64,000 nt of DNA, taken from NCBI RefSeq assembly GCF_004217615.1, contig NZ_SHLD01000001.1, positions 1,736,001 through 1,800,000 of the forward strand. The letters are read 5' to 3'. The notes beneath the pieces are model-generated. The model was not told where the DNA came from. It saw only the letters and a program-made list of their open reading frames with translations, and did no database searches. A program made the translations under genes and the position numbers. Origin of the DNA: Micromonospora kangleipakensis. GTDB taxonomy: Bacteria > Actinomycetota > Actinomycetes > Mycobacteriales > Micromonosporaceae. Position 1 is the stretch's first letter. Each line of letters opens with the position of its first letter. This document shows positions 24,763-34,103 of this stretch, in pieces.

Positions 24763-25809
24763 TCATGCCAGTCCCTCCAGTGTGGGTGAGTCGGCGGCGG
24801 GGCCGGGTTGCGGCACCGCGCCGACGCCGAAGAAGGCCCGCCGCCGCAGCTGCGCCCAGCGGCCGCCCGGCCCCCGGTCGCGGCCCCGGACCTGGACGCC
24901 GCTGACCTCGGTGCCGGCGTGCCGGGCCGCCTCGTGGGCCGCCTCCGGCAGCGACCGTACGCCTTCGCCCCGGGCGACCGCCGCCCGGCGTTCCTGGCCC
25001 GCGCCGAGCGCGGAGAGCACGGTGGGCAGGAGCGCCGCCGCGGCCACCGCGTACCCCTCGGCGGACGGGTGGAACCGGTCCCAGGCGAACATCCGGGCCG
25101 GCTCGGCGGCGAACCGGGGACCCAGCATGTCGCCCAGGGAGACCGTCCAGCCGCCCGCCTCGACCACCGCCACCGTCTGGGCGGCGGCCAGCTGCCGGCT
25201 CCAGCGCCGGGCCAGCCAGCGCAGCGGCGGCTGGATGGGCCGGATCGCGCCCAGGTCGGGGCAGGTGCCGACGACCACCTCGCAGCCGGCCTCCTGCAGC
25301 GTGCGGACCGCGTCGACCAGGTAGCGCACGGCCAGCGCCGGCGGGGTCCGGTTGGTGACGTCGTTGCCGCCGATCAGGATCACCGCGATGTCCGGTTCGA
25401 CCTCCAGGGCCGACTCGACCTGCGGCTTGAGCCCGGCCGAGAGGGAGCCGACCACCGCGTACCGGTGCAGCCGCACCGGCCGGTGCAGCCGGCGGGACAG
25501 CCCGGTGGCCAGCAGCGCGCCGGGGGTCTCCCGGCGGCGGTGCACGCCGTAGCCGGCGGCGGAGGAGTCGCCGAGGATCACCATGGTCATCGGCGGGCCG
25601 GGGAACTTCGCGCCGTACGTCCCGTCGCAGCGCGGCGGGGGAGCCTCGGCCATCGGGATGGTCCGCCGGGCCTGACGGGCCTGGCCGAGCAGCACCCCAC
25701 CCGTCGCGACGGTGGCCGCCACCGTGGCGCCCGTGCCGATCGCCGCCACCCGGGCGATCCGCCGGGCGCGCTGCCAGCCGGTCGGTACGACGGAACCAGC
25801 GTCCCCCAT
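24763..25809 (-). CDS. SGNH/GDSL hydrolase family protein (copy 2)
   Basis: A 348-residue paralogue of the neighbouring SGNH hydrolase, with an N-terminal hydrophobic segment after RARRIARVAAIGTGATVAA and an additional ~80-residue C-terminal extension rich in Arg/Gly. Catalytic blocks: MVILGDSSAAGYGVH (Ser), VGSLSAGL (Gly), IGGNDVTN (Asn), DRFHPSAEGYAV (Asp and His). The two genes are co-directional with about 46 bp between them and likely arose by tandem duplication followed by divergence. The ATG at 25809 starts a short basic lead to the membrane segment. Confidence 0.84.
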   Translation of the reverse strand: MGDAGSVVPTGWQRARRIARVAAIGTGATVAATVATGGVLLGQARQARRTIPMAEAPPPRCDGTYGAKFPGPPMTMVILGDSSAAGYGVHRRRETPGALLATGLSRRLHRPVRLHRYAVVGSLSAGLKPQVESALEVEPDIAVILIGGNDVTNRTPPALAVRYLVDAVRTLQEAGCEVVVGTCPDLGAIRPIQPPLRWLARRWSRQLAAAQTVAVVEAGGWTVSLGDMLGPRFAAEPARMFAWDRFHPSAEGYAVAAAALLPTVLSALGAGQERRAAVARGEGVRSLPEAAHEAARHAGTEVSGVQVRGRDRGPGGRWAQLRRRAFFGVGAVPQPGPAADSPTLEGLA

Positions 25810-25988
25810 GAGGCGACATTATCGCGCTGGCCCGACACCCCGCTCTCCGCGCGACGGCTGGTTCGCGGCTGGGAGCCGACCGTTCTGGGTACCTGTTCCG
25901 GCAGGGCCGCCGACCGACGGTCCGGTCGGCGGGCGGAGCGGGCTTGCGCCCGGGAGGCACGCTGGTCGAGCGGAAAGGGGCTCAGACG

Positions 25989-26345
25989 ATGGGGAAGACG
26001 TTGAAGCGGAGCGCGGCGTTCACCGCGCTGGCGCGGGCACTCATGGCGGGCTCGCGGGGCGGGCCGTCGCTGGGCGAGCGGCTGGCCGCGCTGCCCCGGA
26101 TGATCAGGGCGACCGCCCGGGGGGAGTACGACGGCGGTCTGCGACTGGCGATGATGACGGCGGCGACGGCGTACGTGGTCTCCCCGGTCGACGTGGTCCC
26201 GGAGCTGTTCCTGACCGTCTTCGGGCTGGTGGACGACGCGGTGATGGTCACCTGGCTGGCCGGCAGCGTGCTGTCGGAGACCGAGCGCTTCCTGGAATGG
26301 GAGGCACGTCGCAGCTCCGTCATCCCCGGACATGTGACGCCCTGA
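25989..26345 (+). CDS. YkvA/DUF1232 family protein
   Basis: A 118-residue protein with the DUF1232 core at ~55-95: LAMMTAATAYVVSPVDVVPE followed by LFLTVFGLVDDAVMVTWL. This is the family's conserved SPxDxxP and LDD region, near two hydrophobic helices. The function is unknown. The ATG at 25989 has a GAAAGGGG box; the longer in-frame GTG has none. The gene is divergent from the SGNH pair and lies 76 bp upstream of cbs. Confidence 0.8.
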   Translation: MGKTLKRSAAFTALARALMAGSRGGPSLGERLAALPRMIRATARGEYDGGLRLAMMTAATAYVVSPVDVVPELFLTVFGLVDDAVMVTWLAGSVLSETERFLEWEARRSSVIPGHVTP

Positions 26346-26421
26346 CGGCACGTACCCTGGGCGTCGAGAAATACGTCTGCCCGGCCGCCGTCGCCGGCGC
26401 CGCAACGAAGGGCACAACGAG

Positions 26422-27792
<1,371 letters not shown>

Positions 27793-27800
27793 CCCAGGTC

Positions 27801-27834
27801 GACAGGGCCGCTCCCGCTGGGGAGCGGCCCTGTC
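27801..27834. terminator. Bidirectional terminator between cbs and the S1C protease
   Basis: A perfect 14-bp stem (27801-27814 with 27821-27834) and 6-nt loop lie between the two convergent stop codons (27792 and 27839) and can serve both. Confidence 0.75.
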
Positions 27835-27838
27835 GTCG

Positions 27839-28789
27839 TCAGCGGCCCAGTTCGGTGGGGACGGCGACCACGTCGACGAAGGCGCCCTTGCGCAGCACGG
27901 TGACCGGGAGGCGGGCGCCGATGGCCGGGCCGAGCATCAGCCGTTGCAGGCCCTGGCCGTCCTGCACCGACCGGCCGCCGGCCGAGACGATGACGTCCCC
28001 CAGGTAGAGCCCGGCCACCCCGGCGGGGCTGCCCGGGACGACCTCGACCACCCGCAGGCCGCGCCGCTGCCCGGTGCGTTCGGTGAGCTCCGGGGGGAGC
28101 GGCACCGGCACCCCGGCGACACCCAGCCAGGCCCGCCGGACCCGACCGTCGGTGGTCAGGTCGGCGATGATCTGCCGGGTGGTGGCGTTGATCGGTACGG
28201 CCAGCCCGAGGCCGTACCCGGCGACCGCGGTGTTCACCCCGACCACCCGGCCGGCGGAGTCGGCCAGCGCGCCGCCGGAGTTGCCCGGGTTGAGCGCGGC
28301 GTCGGTCTGGATGACGTCCTCGATCAGCCGGACCAGCCGCCCGTCCCGGGCCGGCAGCGACCGGCCCAGCCCGGAGACCACCCCGGCGGTGACCGAGCCG
28401 GCCAACCCCATCGGGTTGCCGACCGCCACCACGAGCTGTCCGATCCGCAGGCCGTCCGCGTCGCCCAGCTCCACCGGCGGCACCGCCGGCTCCTCGGCCC
28501 GCAGCACGGCCAGGTCCGACAGCGGGTCGGCGCCGACCACCCGGAACCGGGTCTCGGTGCCGTCGCCGAAGGCGGCCGAGCCGCCGCCGGCACCCTGCAC
28601 GACGTGGGCGCTGGTCAACAGCAGGCCCTCGCCGTCGATGGTGACGGCCGAGCCGGCGCCGGCCCCGCGCGGGGTCCGCACCGACAGGGCGGCGACGCTG
28701 GGCAGCACCCGTGCCGCCACGCCGGTCACCACCCGGGAGTACGCGTCCAGGGCGGTCTCCTCCGCCCGCTCGCCGTGATCCGTGTCCAT
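27839..28789 (-). CDS. S1C family trypsin-like serine protease with PDZ domain
   Basis: A 316-residue HtrA/DegP-type protease. Catalytic triad: H62 in LLLTSAHVV, D92 in DPLSDLAVL, S171 in LNPGNSGGAL. A PDZ domain occupies ~225-310 (GLRVVEVVPGSPAGVAGLYL, GDVIVSAGGRSVQ). Unlike most actinobacterial HtrA proteins it has neither a signal peptide nor an N-terminal membrane helix: the chain begins with an acidic MDTDHGERAEETALDAYSR. It may be cytoplasmic, or the anchoring part may be lost. The ATG at 28789 is the first start in frame. Confidence 0.88.
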   Translation of the reverse strand: MDTDHGERAEETALDAYSRVVTGVAARVLPSVAALSVRTPRGAGAGSAVTIDGEGLLLTSAHVVQGAGGGSAAFGDGTETRFRVVGADPLSDLAVLRAEEPAVPPVELGDADGLRIGQLVVAVGNPMGLAGSVTAGVVSGLGRSLPARDGRLVRLIEDVIQTDAALNPGNSGGALADSAGRVVGVNTAVAGYGLGLAVPINATTRQIIADLTTDGRVRRAWLGVAGVPVPLPPELTERTGQRRGLRVVEVVPGSPAGVAGLYLGDVIVSAGGRSVQDGQGLQRLMLGPAIGARLPVTVLRKGAFVDVVAVPTELGR

Positions 28790-28867
28790 GCATCCGGCAA
28801 CGCGGTCGCATCGACCGGCATGCCCCGATCCGCTGAGAGCGAACGGCGGTCGGGACGCTTGAGGCGG

Positions 28868-29377
28868 TCAGAGCGGGCGTTCGTACCGCAGTTGGGGGAC
28901 GAGGGTGGCGCCGATGTGCTCGTCGCGCCGCGCGCCGGTGGGCGTCCAGCCGCCGCGTTCGTAGAAGGCGCGGGCGGGGGTGTTCTCCCGGAGCACCCAG
29001 AGCACCGCCCGGGACCAGCCGCGCGCCCGCATGGCGGCCAGGGCGTCGACCATCAGCACGCGACCGTTGCCCCGGCCGCGCTCCTCCGGTTCCAGGTGGA
29101 TCGCGTTGAGCAGGCCGGTCGCCGGGTCGTCCTCGTCGTCGGGGCCCAGGTAGCTGAAGCCGACCAGCCGGCCGTCCCGCTCCGCGACGGTCATCCGGTG
29201 GTCGTCGCGCTCCCAGGTCCACCGCTCCACCCAGTACCGCCCCATCGCCTCCGGCGTCGGGTCGGCCAGCGCCTCCGCCGGCAGGAACGACGAGTACGCC
29301 GCGACCCGCGACCGCTGGTGCAGGGCGCCCACCGGCATCAGGTCGGCCTCGGTGGCGGGGCGCAGGGTGACCGTCAT
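28868..29377 (-). CDS. GNAT family N-acetyltransferase
   Basis: A 169-residue acetyltransferase. GNAT elements: N-terminal [20 protein letters not shown], central [10 protein letters not shown] strand, [20 protein letters not shown] (acetyl-CoA pyrophosphate loop, R/Q-x-x-G-x-G/A type) and [21 protein letters not shown]. Substrate unknown. Its start overlaps the rnz stop by four bases (29374-29377), so it is translated from the rnz mRNA. Confidence 0.85.
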   Translation of the reverse strand: MTVTLRPATEADLMPVGALHQRSRVAAYSSFLPAEALADPTPEAMGRYWVERWTWERDDHRMTVAERDGRLVGFSYLGPDDEDDPATGLLNAIHLEPEERGRGNGRVLMVDALAAMRARGWSRAVLWVLRENTPARAFYERGGWTPTGARRDEHIGATLVPQLRYERPL

Positions 29378-30303
29378 CCGGCCGAGGCTACCCGCCGGGG
29401 CGGGACCGGCACGGTCATCAGGTCCTCGGCGACGATCAGGTCCCCGTCGAAGTGCTCGCGGGCCTCGTCGGCGAAGCGGCGCGGGTCGGCGTACCGCTGG
29501 GAGAAGTGAGTGAGCAGCAGCGTTTGTACCCCCGACTCGGCCGCCACCCGGGCGGCCTGCGCCGCGGTGAGGTGGCCGACCTCGGCGGCGAGCGCGGCCT
29601 CCGAATCCAGGAAGGTCGACTCGATGACCAGCAGATCGGCGAGCTCGGCGAGGGCGTACACCCCGTCGCAGAGCCCGGTGTCCATCACAAAGGCGAATCG
29701 CTGCCCCGGGCGGGTCACGCTCACCTCGTCCCGGGTGACGCGGCGCCCGTCCAGGTCGAGGTGGCCGACGCGCTGCAGCTCGCCGACCGCCGGGCCCGCG
29801 ATGCCGTACGCGGACAGCTTTTCCGGCAGCATCCGGCAGCCGTCCGGCTCGACCAGCCGGTAGCCGTACGTCTCGATCGGGTGCCGCAGCCGGCGGGCCT
29901 CCAGCGTGCCGATGCCCAGCGTGATCCGCTGCCCGTCGGCGTCGATCGGCTCGACGCGCAGCTCGGCGGTCTCGTAGAAGGAGCTGGCGTGGCGCAGCCG
30001 GGCGAAGTACTCGGCGCCGCCGGCCGGGAAGTGCACGGTCACCGGGTGCGGCACCCGGTCCAGGGAGAGCCGCTGGATCATGCCGGGCAGCCCCAGGCAG
30101 TGGTCGCCGTGGAAGTGGGTGACGCAGATCCGGGTGAGGTCGGTGGCGGAGATCCCGGTGTGCAGCATCTGCCGCTGGCTGCCCTCGCCCGGGTCGAAGA
30201 GGAGCACCTCGTCGTCCCAGCGCAGCAGGTAGCCGTTGTGGTTGCGGTACCGGGTGGGCGCCTGGCTGGCCGTCCCGAGCACCGCCAGCTCGCGCATCGA
30301 CAC
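29374..30303 (-). CDS. rnz: Ribonuclease Z (tRNA 3'-end endonuclease)
   Basis: A 309-residue metallo-beta-lactamase-fold nuclease that cuts tRNA precursors 3' of the discriminator base. Metal ligands are clear in [13 protein letters not shown] (H63, H65, D67, H68), the [10 protein letters not shown] aspartate and the LLTHFSQRY histidine. Length equals the usual bacterial form. The GTG at 30303 ([10 protein letters not shown]) is selected because GGAGG lies 8 nt upstream. An in-frame open stretch extends upstream to 30507 but lacks a ribosome-binding site. Upstream is a 329-bp region with a promoter and a leader ORF. Confidence 0.93.
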   Translation of the reverse strand: MSMRELAVLGTASQAPTRYRNHNGYLLRWDDEVLLFDPGEGSQRQMLHTGISATDLTRICVTHFHGDHCLGLPGMIQRLSLDRVPHPVTVHFPAGGAEYFARLRHASSFYETAELRVEPIDADGQRITLGIGTLEARRLRHPIETYGYRLVEPDGCRMLPEKLSAYGIAGPAVGELQRVGHLDLDGRRVTRDEVSVTRPGQRFAFVMDTGLCDGVYALAELADLLVIESTFLDSEAALAAEVGHLTAAQAARVAAESGVQTLLLTHFSQRYADPRRFADEAREHFDGDLIVAEDLMTVPVPPRRVASAG

Positions 30304-30522
30304 GGTCCTGACCTCCGGCGGCTGAGTGACCGGTCCGGCAACGCCGGACATGAAGCGACCCCCGGGGCTTCCGCGCTCACGCGCAGGCCGGCTGGACTGG
30401 GCCGGCACCCCGGGGGTCGGGTGGCTGTCGTGGTTTCGCCGCACCGCTGCCACACGGTCTCGACGATGGTGCAATTTTTGCCCGCCTCGCGGCGGACGAG
30501 ATTTCACTGTCGAGGACAGCGG

Positions 30523-30561
30523 CTAGCGGACAGCCACCTCACGAGTCCGATTGCTATACAA
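30523..30561 (-). CDS. Candidate 12-codon leader ORF ahead of rnz
   Basis: On the minus strand a TTG at 30561 opens a 12-residue frame (MYSNRTREVAVR) ending in TAG at 30523-30525. It is preceded by AAAGGAGGT (30579-30571), a complete match to the 16S anti-Shine-Dalgarno, spaced 10 nt from the TTG. The region is AT-richer than its surroundings (TTGTATAGCAAT). Too short for homology; listed because of the exceptional ribosome-binding site and promoter. Confidence 0.4.
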   Translation of the reverse strand: MYSNRTREVAVR

Positions 30562-30592
30562 GTCTGGACCACCTCCTTTCCCGTGTACCGCC

Positions 30593-30622
30593 ACGCTATC
30601 GACTCTCCGGCGGCCCCGGCAA
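30593..30622 (-). promoter_or_regulatory. Promoter of the rnz leader
   Basis: On the minus strand: -35 TTGCCG (30622-30617), 18-bp spacer, -10 TAGCGT (30598-30593), predicted start near 30586. The transcript would have a ~280-nt leader before rnz and begin only ~7 nt upstream of the strong Shine-Dalgarno box. Confidence 0.5.
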
Positions 30623-30632
30623 CGGATTTCGA

Positions 30633-31607
30633 TCACAGGCCCGGCCGGGAATGTCCGGTGGACGCCCGCAGCGCCCGGCCCGCGAGGTCGCGCAGGTGGT
30701 TGCGGAGTTCGGGGGGCTCGTGCACCTCGACCTCACTGCCGAGCGTGGTGAGCCGGAACGCGAGCCAGTCCAGGGTGTCGACGTGCGAGACGAGCCGGCA
30801 GGTCCGCTCGTCGACCGGCGTCAGCTCGCCGTCGCCGACCCGGCCCCGTACCTCGGCGACCGGGGCGTGCAGGGTGGCCACCGCCCGGTACGTGGGCGCG
30901 AGCGCGTACAACTTCTCGTGCACGTACGCGGCCGCGTCCGCGGCCGGCAGGTCCCTGGGCACGGCGCGGACCCCGGTGGCGGCGGCGTCGGCGAGCCGGT
31001 CCACCCGGTAGATCCGCCAGTCGTCGCGGTCGTTGTCGTACCCGACCAGGTACCAGCGGTGCCCGGCGGCGACCAGCCGGTACGGGTCCACGTGCCGGCG
31101 GCTCCCGGTGCCGTCGTGGCTCCGGTAGCCGAACCGGACCCGCTGCCGGCCGGTGATCGCGGCGGCGAGCGTGGTGAGCAGGTCGGGGTCGACGGGATCG
31201 GGCGCACCGATCGGCGCCATCGGCACGGTGGCCGCGGTGAGGTTGCGGACCCGGTACCGCAGCCGGGACGGCAGCACCTGGTCGAGCTTGGTCAGCGCCC
31301 GCAGCGCGGCCTCCTCGATCCCGGTCACTGCCTGCCGGGCGGCGGTCCGCAGGCCGACCGCGACGGCCACCGCCTCCTCGTCGTCGAGCAGCAGCGGTGG
31401 CAGGGCGGCCCCGGCGACCAGCCGGTAGCCGCCGGTCACGCCGAGGCTGGCCGCCACCGGGTAGCCGAGGTCGCGCAGCCGGTCGACGTCCCGGCGGATG
31501 GTGCGAGGGCTGACCGCCAGGCGCTCGGCCAGTTCGCTGCCGGGCCACTCGCGCGGGGTCTGGAGCAGCGAGAGCAGTCGGAGTAGTCGACCGGGGGTGT
31601 CCGTCAC
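30633..31607 (-). CDS. WYL domain transcriptional regulator (YafY type)
   Basis: A 324-residue regulator. The DeoR-like HTH occupies ~1-60 (GRLLRLLSLLQTPREWPG, LAVSPRTIRRDVDRLRDLGY). The WYL domain spans ~130-215 and includes VRFGYRSHD, VDPYRLVAAGHRWYLVGYD and WRIYRVDRLADA; a WCX-type C-terminal part follows. WYL domains bind single-stranded DNA or ligands. The start is taken at the GTG giving VTDTPGRLL, as in relatives; an ATG four codons upstream (31619) is an alternative. It is divergent from the epoxide hydrolase, a plausible target. Confidence 0.88.
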   Translation of the reverse strand: MTDTPGRLLRLLSLLQTPREWPGSELAERLAVSPRTIRRDVDRLRDLGYPVAASLGVTGGYRLVAGAALPPLLLDDEEAVAVAVGLRTAARQAVTGIEEAALRALTKLDQVLPSRLRYRVRNLTAATVPMAPIGAPDPVDPDLLTTLAAAITGRQRVRFGYRSHDGTGSRRHVDPYRLVAAGHRWYLVGYDNDRDDWRIYRVDRLADAAATGVRAVPRDLPAADAAAYVHEKLYALAPTYRAVATLHAPVAEVRGRVGDGELTPVDERTCRLVSHVDTLDWLAFRLTTLGSEVEVHEPPELRNHLRDLAGRALRASTGHSRPGL

Positions 31608-31670
31608 GATTTCCAGCATGCCAGGGAACGAGGACGGGAACTGACCTAGATCGTGGTTACCGTCCTCAGC

Positions 31671-32798
31671 ATGACCGACGAGATCAGGAACTTCCGCATC
31701 GACGTCCCCGAGTTCGACCTGGCGGACCTGCACCGCCGGCTGGACGCCACCCGGTGGCCGCGCCAGCTCCCCGGCCAGGACTGGCAGCGCGGCGTGCCGG
31801 TCGACCACCTGCGCGAGCTGGCCGGGCACTGGCGCACCGGGTACGACTGGCGGGCACAGGAGGCGCGGTTGAACGCGTTCCCGCAGTTCGTCACCGAGAT
31901 CGACGGCCTCGACGTGCACTTCCTGCACGTCCGCTCGACGGAACCGGACGCGCTGCCGCTGCTGCTCACCCACGGCTGGCCGAACTCGTTCGTCGAGTTC
32001 GCCGAGCTGATCGGGCCGCTCACCGATCCGCGCGCCCACGGTGGCGACCCCGGGCAGGCGTTCCACGTGGTGGTGCCGTCGGTGCCCGGCTTCGGGTTCT
32101 CCGCCCCGCCGGCGGAGGCCGGTTTCTCCGTCGCTCGGGTCGGGCGGATGTTCGCCGAGCTGATGCGCCGGCTCGGGTACGACCGGTACGGCGTCCAGGG
32201 CGGCGATCTCGGGGCGTACGTCGCACCGGAGGTGGCCCGGGCCGCGCCGGAGCGGGTGGTCGGCGCGTACGTCACCGGCGGGCTCGGCATGCCCACCGAG
32301 GCGGACCTGCCGGAGCTGACCGAACCCGAGCGGGCGTTCTACCACCAGATGCGGGAGTGGGCCGGCGTCGGGGTGGACCACCACGGCCTGCTGCGGGCCG
32401 CCCCGCAGACGTTCAGCTACGCGTGGCAGGACTCCCCGGTCGGGCTGCTTGCTTGGATGATCCACAAGTTCAAGGAGTTCACCTGGACGGTGGACATCCC
32501 GGAGAAGGCGATCGACCGCGATCTGCTGCTGACAAACGTGAGCCTCTGGTGGTTCACCGGCACCTCCGGCTCGTCGTCCTGGTTCATGTACGACAACACC
32601 GCCTTCGCCTGGCCGCAGGGGCAAAACCTGGTTCCGACCGGCGTGTACTCCGGCACCCCCGGGATCCGCCGGCTCGCGGAGCGGCACAACCGGATCACGC
32701 ACTGGCCGGAGGGGAACCCGGGCAGCCACTTCGTGGCGATGGACGAGCCGTACGCCTTCGCCGCCGATCTGCGCGCCTTCTTCGCCCAGTTCCGCTGA
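31671..32798 (+). CDS. Epoxide hydrolase
   Basis: A 375-residue alpha/beta-hydrolase with the N-terminal epoxide hydrolase (EHN) domain: [35 protein letters not shown]. Oxyanion motif [11 protein letters not shown], nucleophile Asp at ~179 in [12 protein letters not shown], lid-region tyrosines in [16 protein letters not shown], and base His in [12 protein letters not shown]. It opens epoxides to diols via a covalent ester; substrate unknown. The ATG at 31671 fits the EHN start. Only ~60 bp separate it from the divergent WYL regulator. Confidence 0.9.
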   Translation: MTDEIRNFRIDVPEFDLADLHRRLDATRWPRQLPGQDWQRGVPVDHLRELAGHWRTGYDWRAQEARLNAFPQFVTEIDGLDVHFLHVRSTEPDALPLLLTHGWPNSFVEFAELIGPLTDPRAHGGDPGQAFHVVVPSVPGFGFSAPPAEAGFSVARVGRMFAELMRRLGYDRYGVQGGDLGAYVAPEVARAAPERVVGAYVTGGLGMPTEADLPELTEPERAFYHQMREWAGVGVDHHGLLRAAPQTFSYAWQDSPVGLLAWMIHKFKEFTWTVDIPEKAIDRDLLLTNVSLWWFTGTSGSSSWFMYDNTAFAWPQGQNLVPTGVYSGTPGIRRLAERHNRITHWPEGNPGSHFVAMDEPYAFAADLRAFFAQFR

Positions 32799-32816
32799 CG
32801 GCGGGTGCGGCGGGTC

Positions 32817-32892
32817 GCTACGAAGCTGATGACGTGAATGGATTAGCGCCCGGGCCGCCGGGGTGATTCATCCACGACATCAGCTTCGTAGC
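32817..32892. repeat. Palindromic repeat CTACGAAGCTGATG, complete copy
   Basis: Arms GCTACGAAGCTGATG (32817-32831) and CATCAGCTTCGTAGC (32878-32892) are perfectly complementary over 15 bp; the similarity extends to 28 bp with four mismatches around a ~20-bp GC-rich centre. It sits between two convergent stop codons and could act as a terminator, but the same arm recurs at 39195. Confidence 0.7.
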
Positions 32893-32903
32893 CCCGGGTG
32901 GGC

Positions 32904-34103
32904 TTACGCCGGGCCCTGCGAGGCCGGTTCGGCGACGCCGATTGGGCCCTCGCGGGGGCCCTCCTCGGACGCCGGCTGGACGGCCAGCGACGGGAAGTCG
33001 GCCAGGTCGCCCTCCGGCTCGGCGTCCCACTCGGGAAAAACCAGGTCGCTCTGGAGGTAGAGGCAGAGCATCTGGGTGAGGTGGCGCAGCCCGTCGAGGT
33101 GGGTGCGCTCGTGGCCGTGAGTGGCGTCGACGCCGAAGCCGAGCAGCGCCACCCGGGCGTGCGCGCCCGCCTCGACCGCCGCCGCCACGTCCGAGCGGTA
33201 GTAGTCGAAGACGTCCCGGACCAGGTCGACGCCGTGCTCCTTGGCGATGGCGGCCAGGTTCCGGGTCAGGTGGTAGTCGAACGGGCCCACCCCGTCGCCC
33301 ATCGCCAGGGTCGCCGCGTCCTCCCGCGACTGCTGCCCGGGGGCGACCACCGCGGCGTCCACCGAGACGATCTCCGCGACGTCCGGGTCCAGGCCGTGGC
33401 TGGCCCCGTGGCCGATCTCCTCGGTGACCGTGACCAGCAGGTGCGCGGTGACCGCCGGGGTGATCCCCGCGTCGACCATCGCCTTGAACGCGGTGAGCAC
33501 CGCCGCCACGCCCGCCTTGTCGTCCAGGTGTCGGGACTTCACGTACCCGCTGGGGGTGATCATCGGGTTGGGCAGGAACGCGACGAAGTCGCCGGCGTCG
33601 ATGCCGAGCGCCCGCAGCCCGGCGATGTCCTCGACCGGCTCGTCGACCCGCACCTCGACGTGCTCCCAGCCGACGCCCTGCAGGTCGACGTCGTCGTTGT
33701 AGCGGTGCCCGCTCGCCTTCAGCGGGAGCACCTGGCCGGTGATCACCCGGTCCAGGTCGTCGGTGAAGATCCGCAGGTGGGCGCCCTCCGCGAACCGGGA
33801 GCTGTGCGTGCCGATGGTCTTCAGCTCCAGCCGGCCGTTCTCCTTCAGCCGCTTCACCATGCCGCCGATCGTGTCGGTGTGCACCACGACCGCCCGGTCG
33901 GCGCCGGTCTCCCGCGGGCCGGGCAGGCTGGCGCTCAGCGCGCCGCGCCGGGTCAGCGTGGAGGAGACGCCGAACGCGGAGAGCCGCTCGCCGACGTACT
34001 GCTGGATGTGGTCGGTACGCCCCGACGGACTGGGGATCTCCAGCAGCTCCACCAGCACCTGGCGGAGGTAGTCGAGGTCGAGCTCCAGCGGTTTCGGACT
34101 CAC
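32904..34103 (-). CDS. M42-type peptidase of the NAGGN osmoprotectant system
   Basis: A 399-residue metallopeptidase-like protein (M42/M20 fold) of the type found next to N-acetylglutaminylglutamine amide genes. Metal-site motifs are VVVHTDTIGGM, RHLDDKAGVAAVL and LVTVTEEIGHGASHG, plus DATHGHERTHLDGL near the C-terminus. Its exact role in the pathway is not established; it may trim or recycle the dipeptide. The GTG start overlaps the upstream stop (TGA 34102-34100) by GTGA, so it is translationally coupled to the synthetase. Confidence 0.87.
   Translation of the reverse strand: MSPKPLELDLDYLRQVLVELLEIPSPSGRTDHIQQYVGERLSAFGVSSTLTRRGALSASLPGPRETGADRAVVVHTDTIGGMVKRLKENGRLELKTIGTHSSRFAEGAHLRIFTDDLDRVITGQVLPLKASGHRYNDDVDLQGVGWEHVEVRVDEPVEDIAGLRALGIDAGDFVAFLPNPMITPSGYVKSRHLDDKAGVAAVLTAFKAMVDAGITPAVTAHLLVTVTEEIGHGASHGLDPDVAEIVSVDAAVVAPGQQSREDAATLAMGDGVGPFDYHLTRNLAAIAKEHGVDLVRDVFDYYRSDVAAAVEAGAHARVALLGFGVDATHGHERTHLDGLRHLTQMLCLYLQSDLVFPEWDAEPEGDLADFPSLAVQPASEEGPREGPIGVAEPASQGPA

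Larger units (their letters stand above)
30304..30632 (-). other. Gene-free 329-bp leader region between the WYL gene and rnz
   Basis: No conventional gene fits here. Reading toward rnz it holds a promoter (30622-30593), a perfect Shine-Dalgarno with a 12-codon ORF, a repeat-rich middle (GCTGTCC/CGCTGTCC/CGACAG around 30500-30535), an A5 run at 30475-30479 and the rnz ribosome-binding site at 30313-30317. The arrangement resembles a regulatory leader rather than spacer DNA. Confidence 0.45.

Noticed and set aside
30304..30507. In-frame extension of RNase Z by 68 residues
   Set aside because: The extension has no ribosome-binding site, is not part of the enzyme's usual length, and GGAGG is ideally placed for the GTG at 30303.
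30561..30582. Stray 16S rRNA 3' end (CTGGACCACCTCCTTTCC resembles the rRNA terminus)
   Set aside because: The likeness is explained by a perfect Shine-Dalgarno box on the other strand; no further 16S sequence flanks it.
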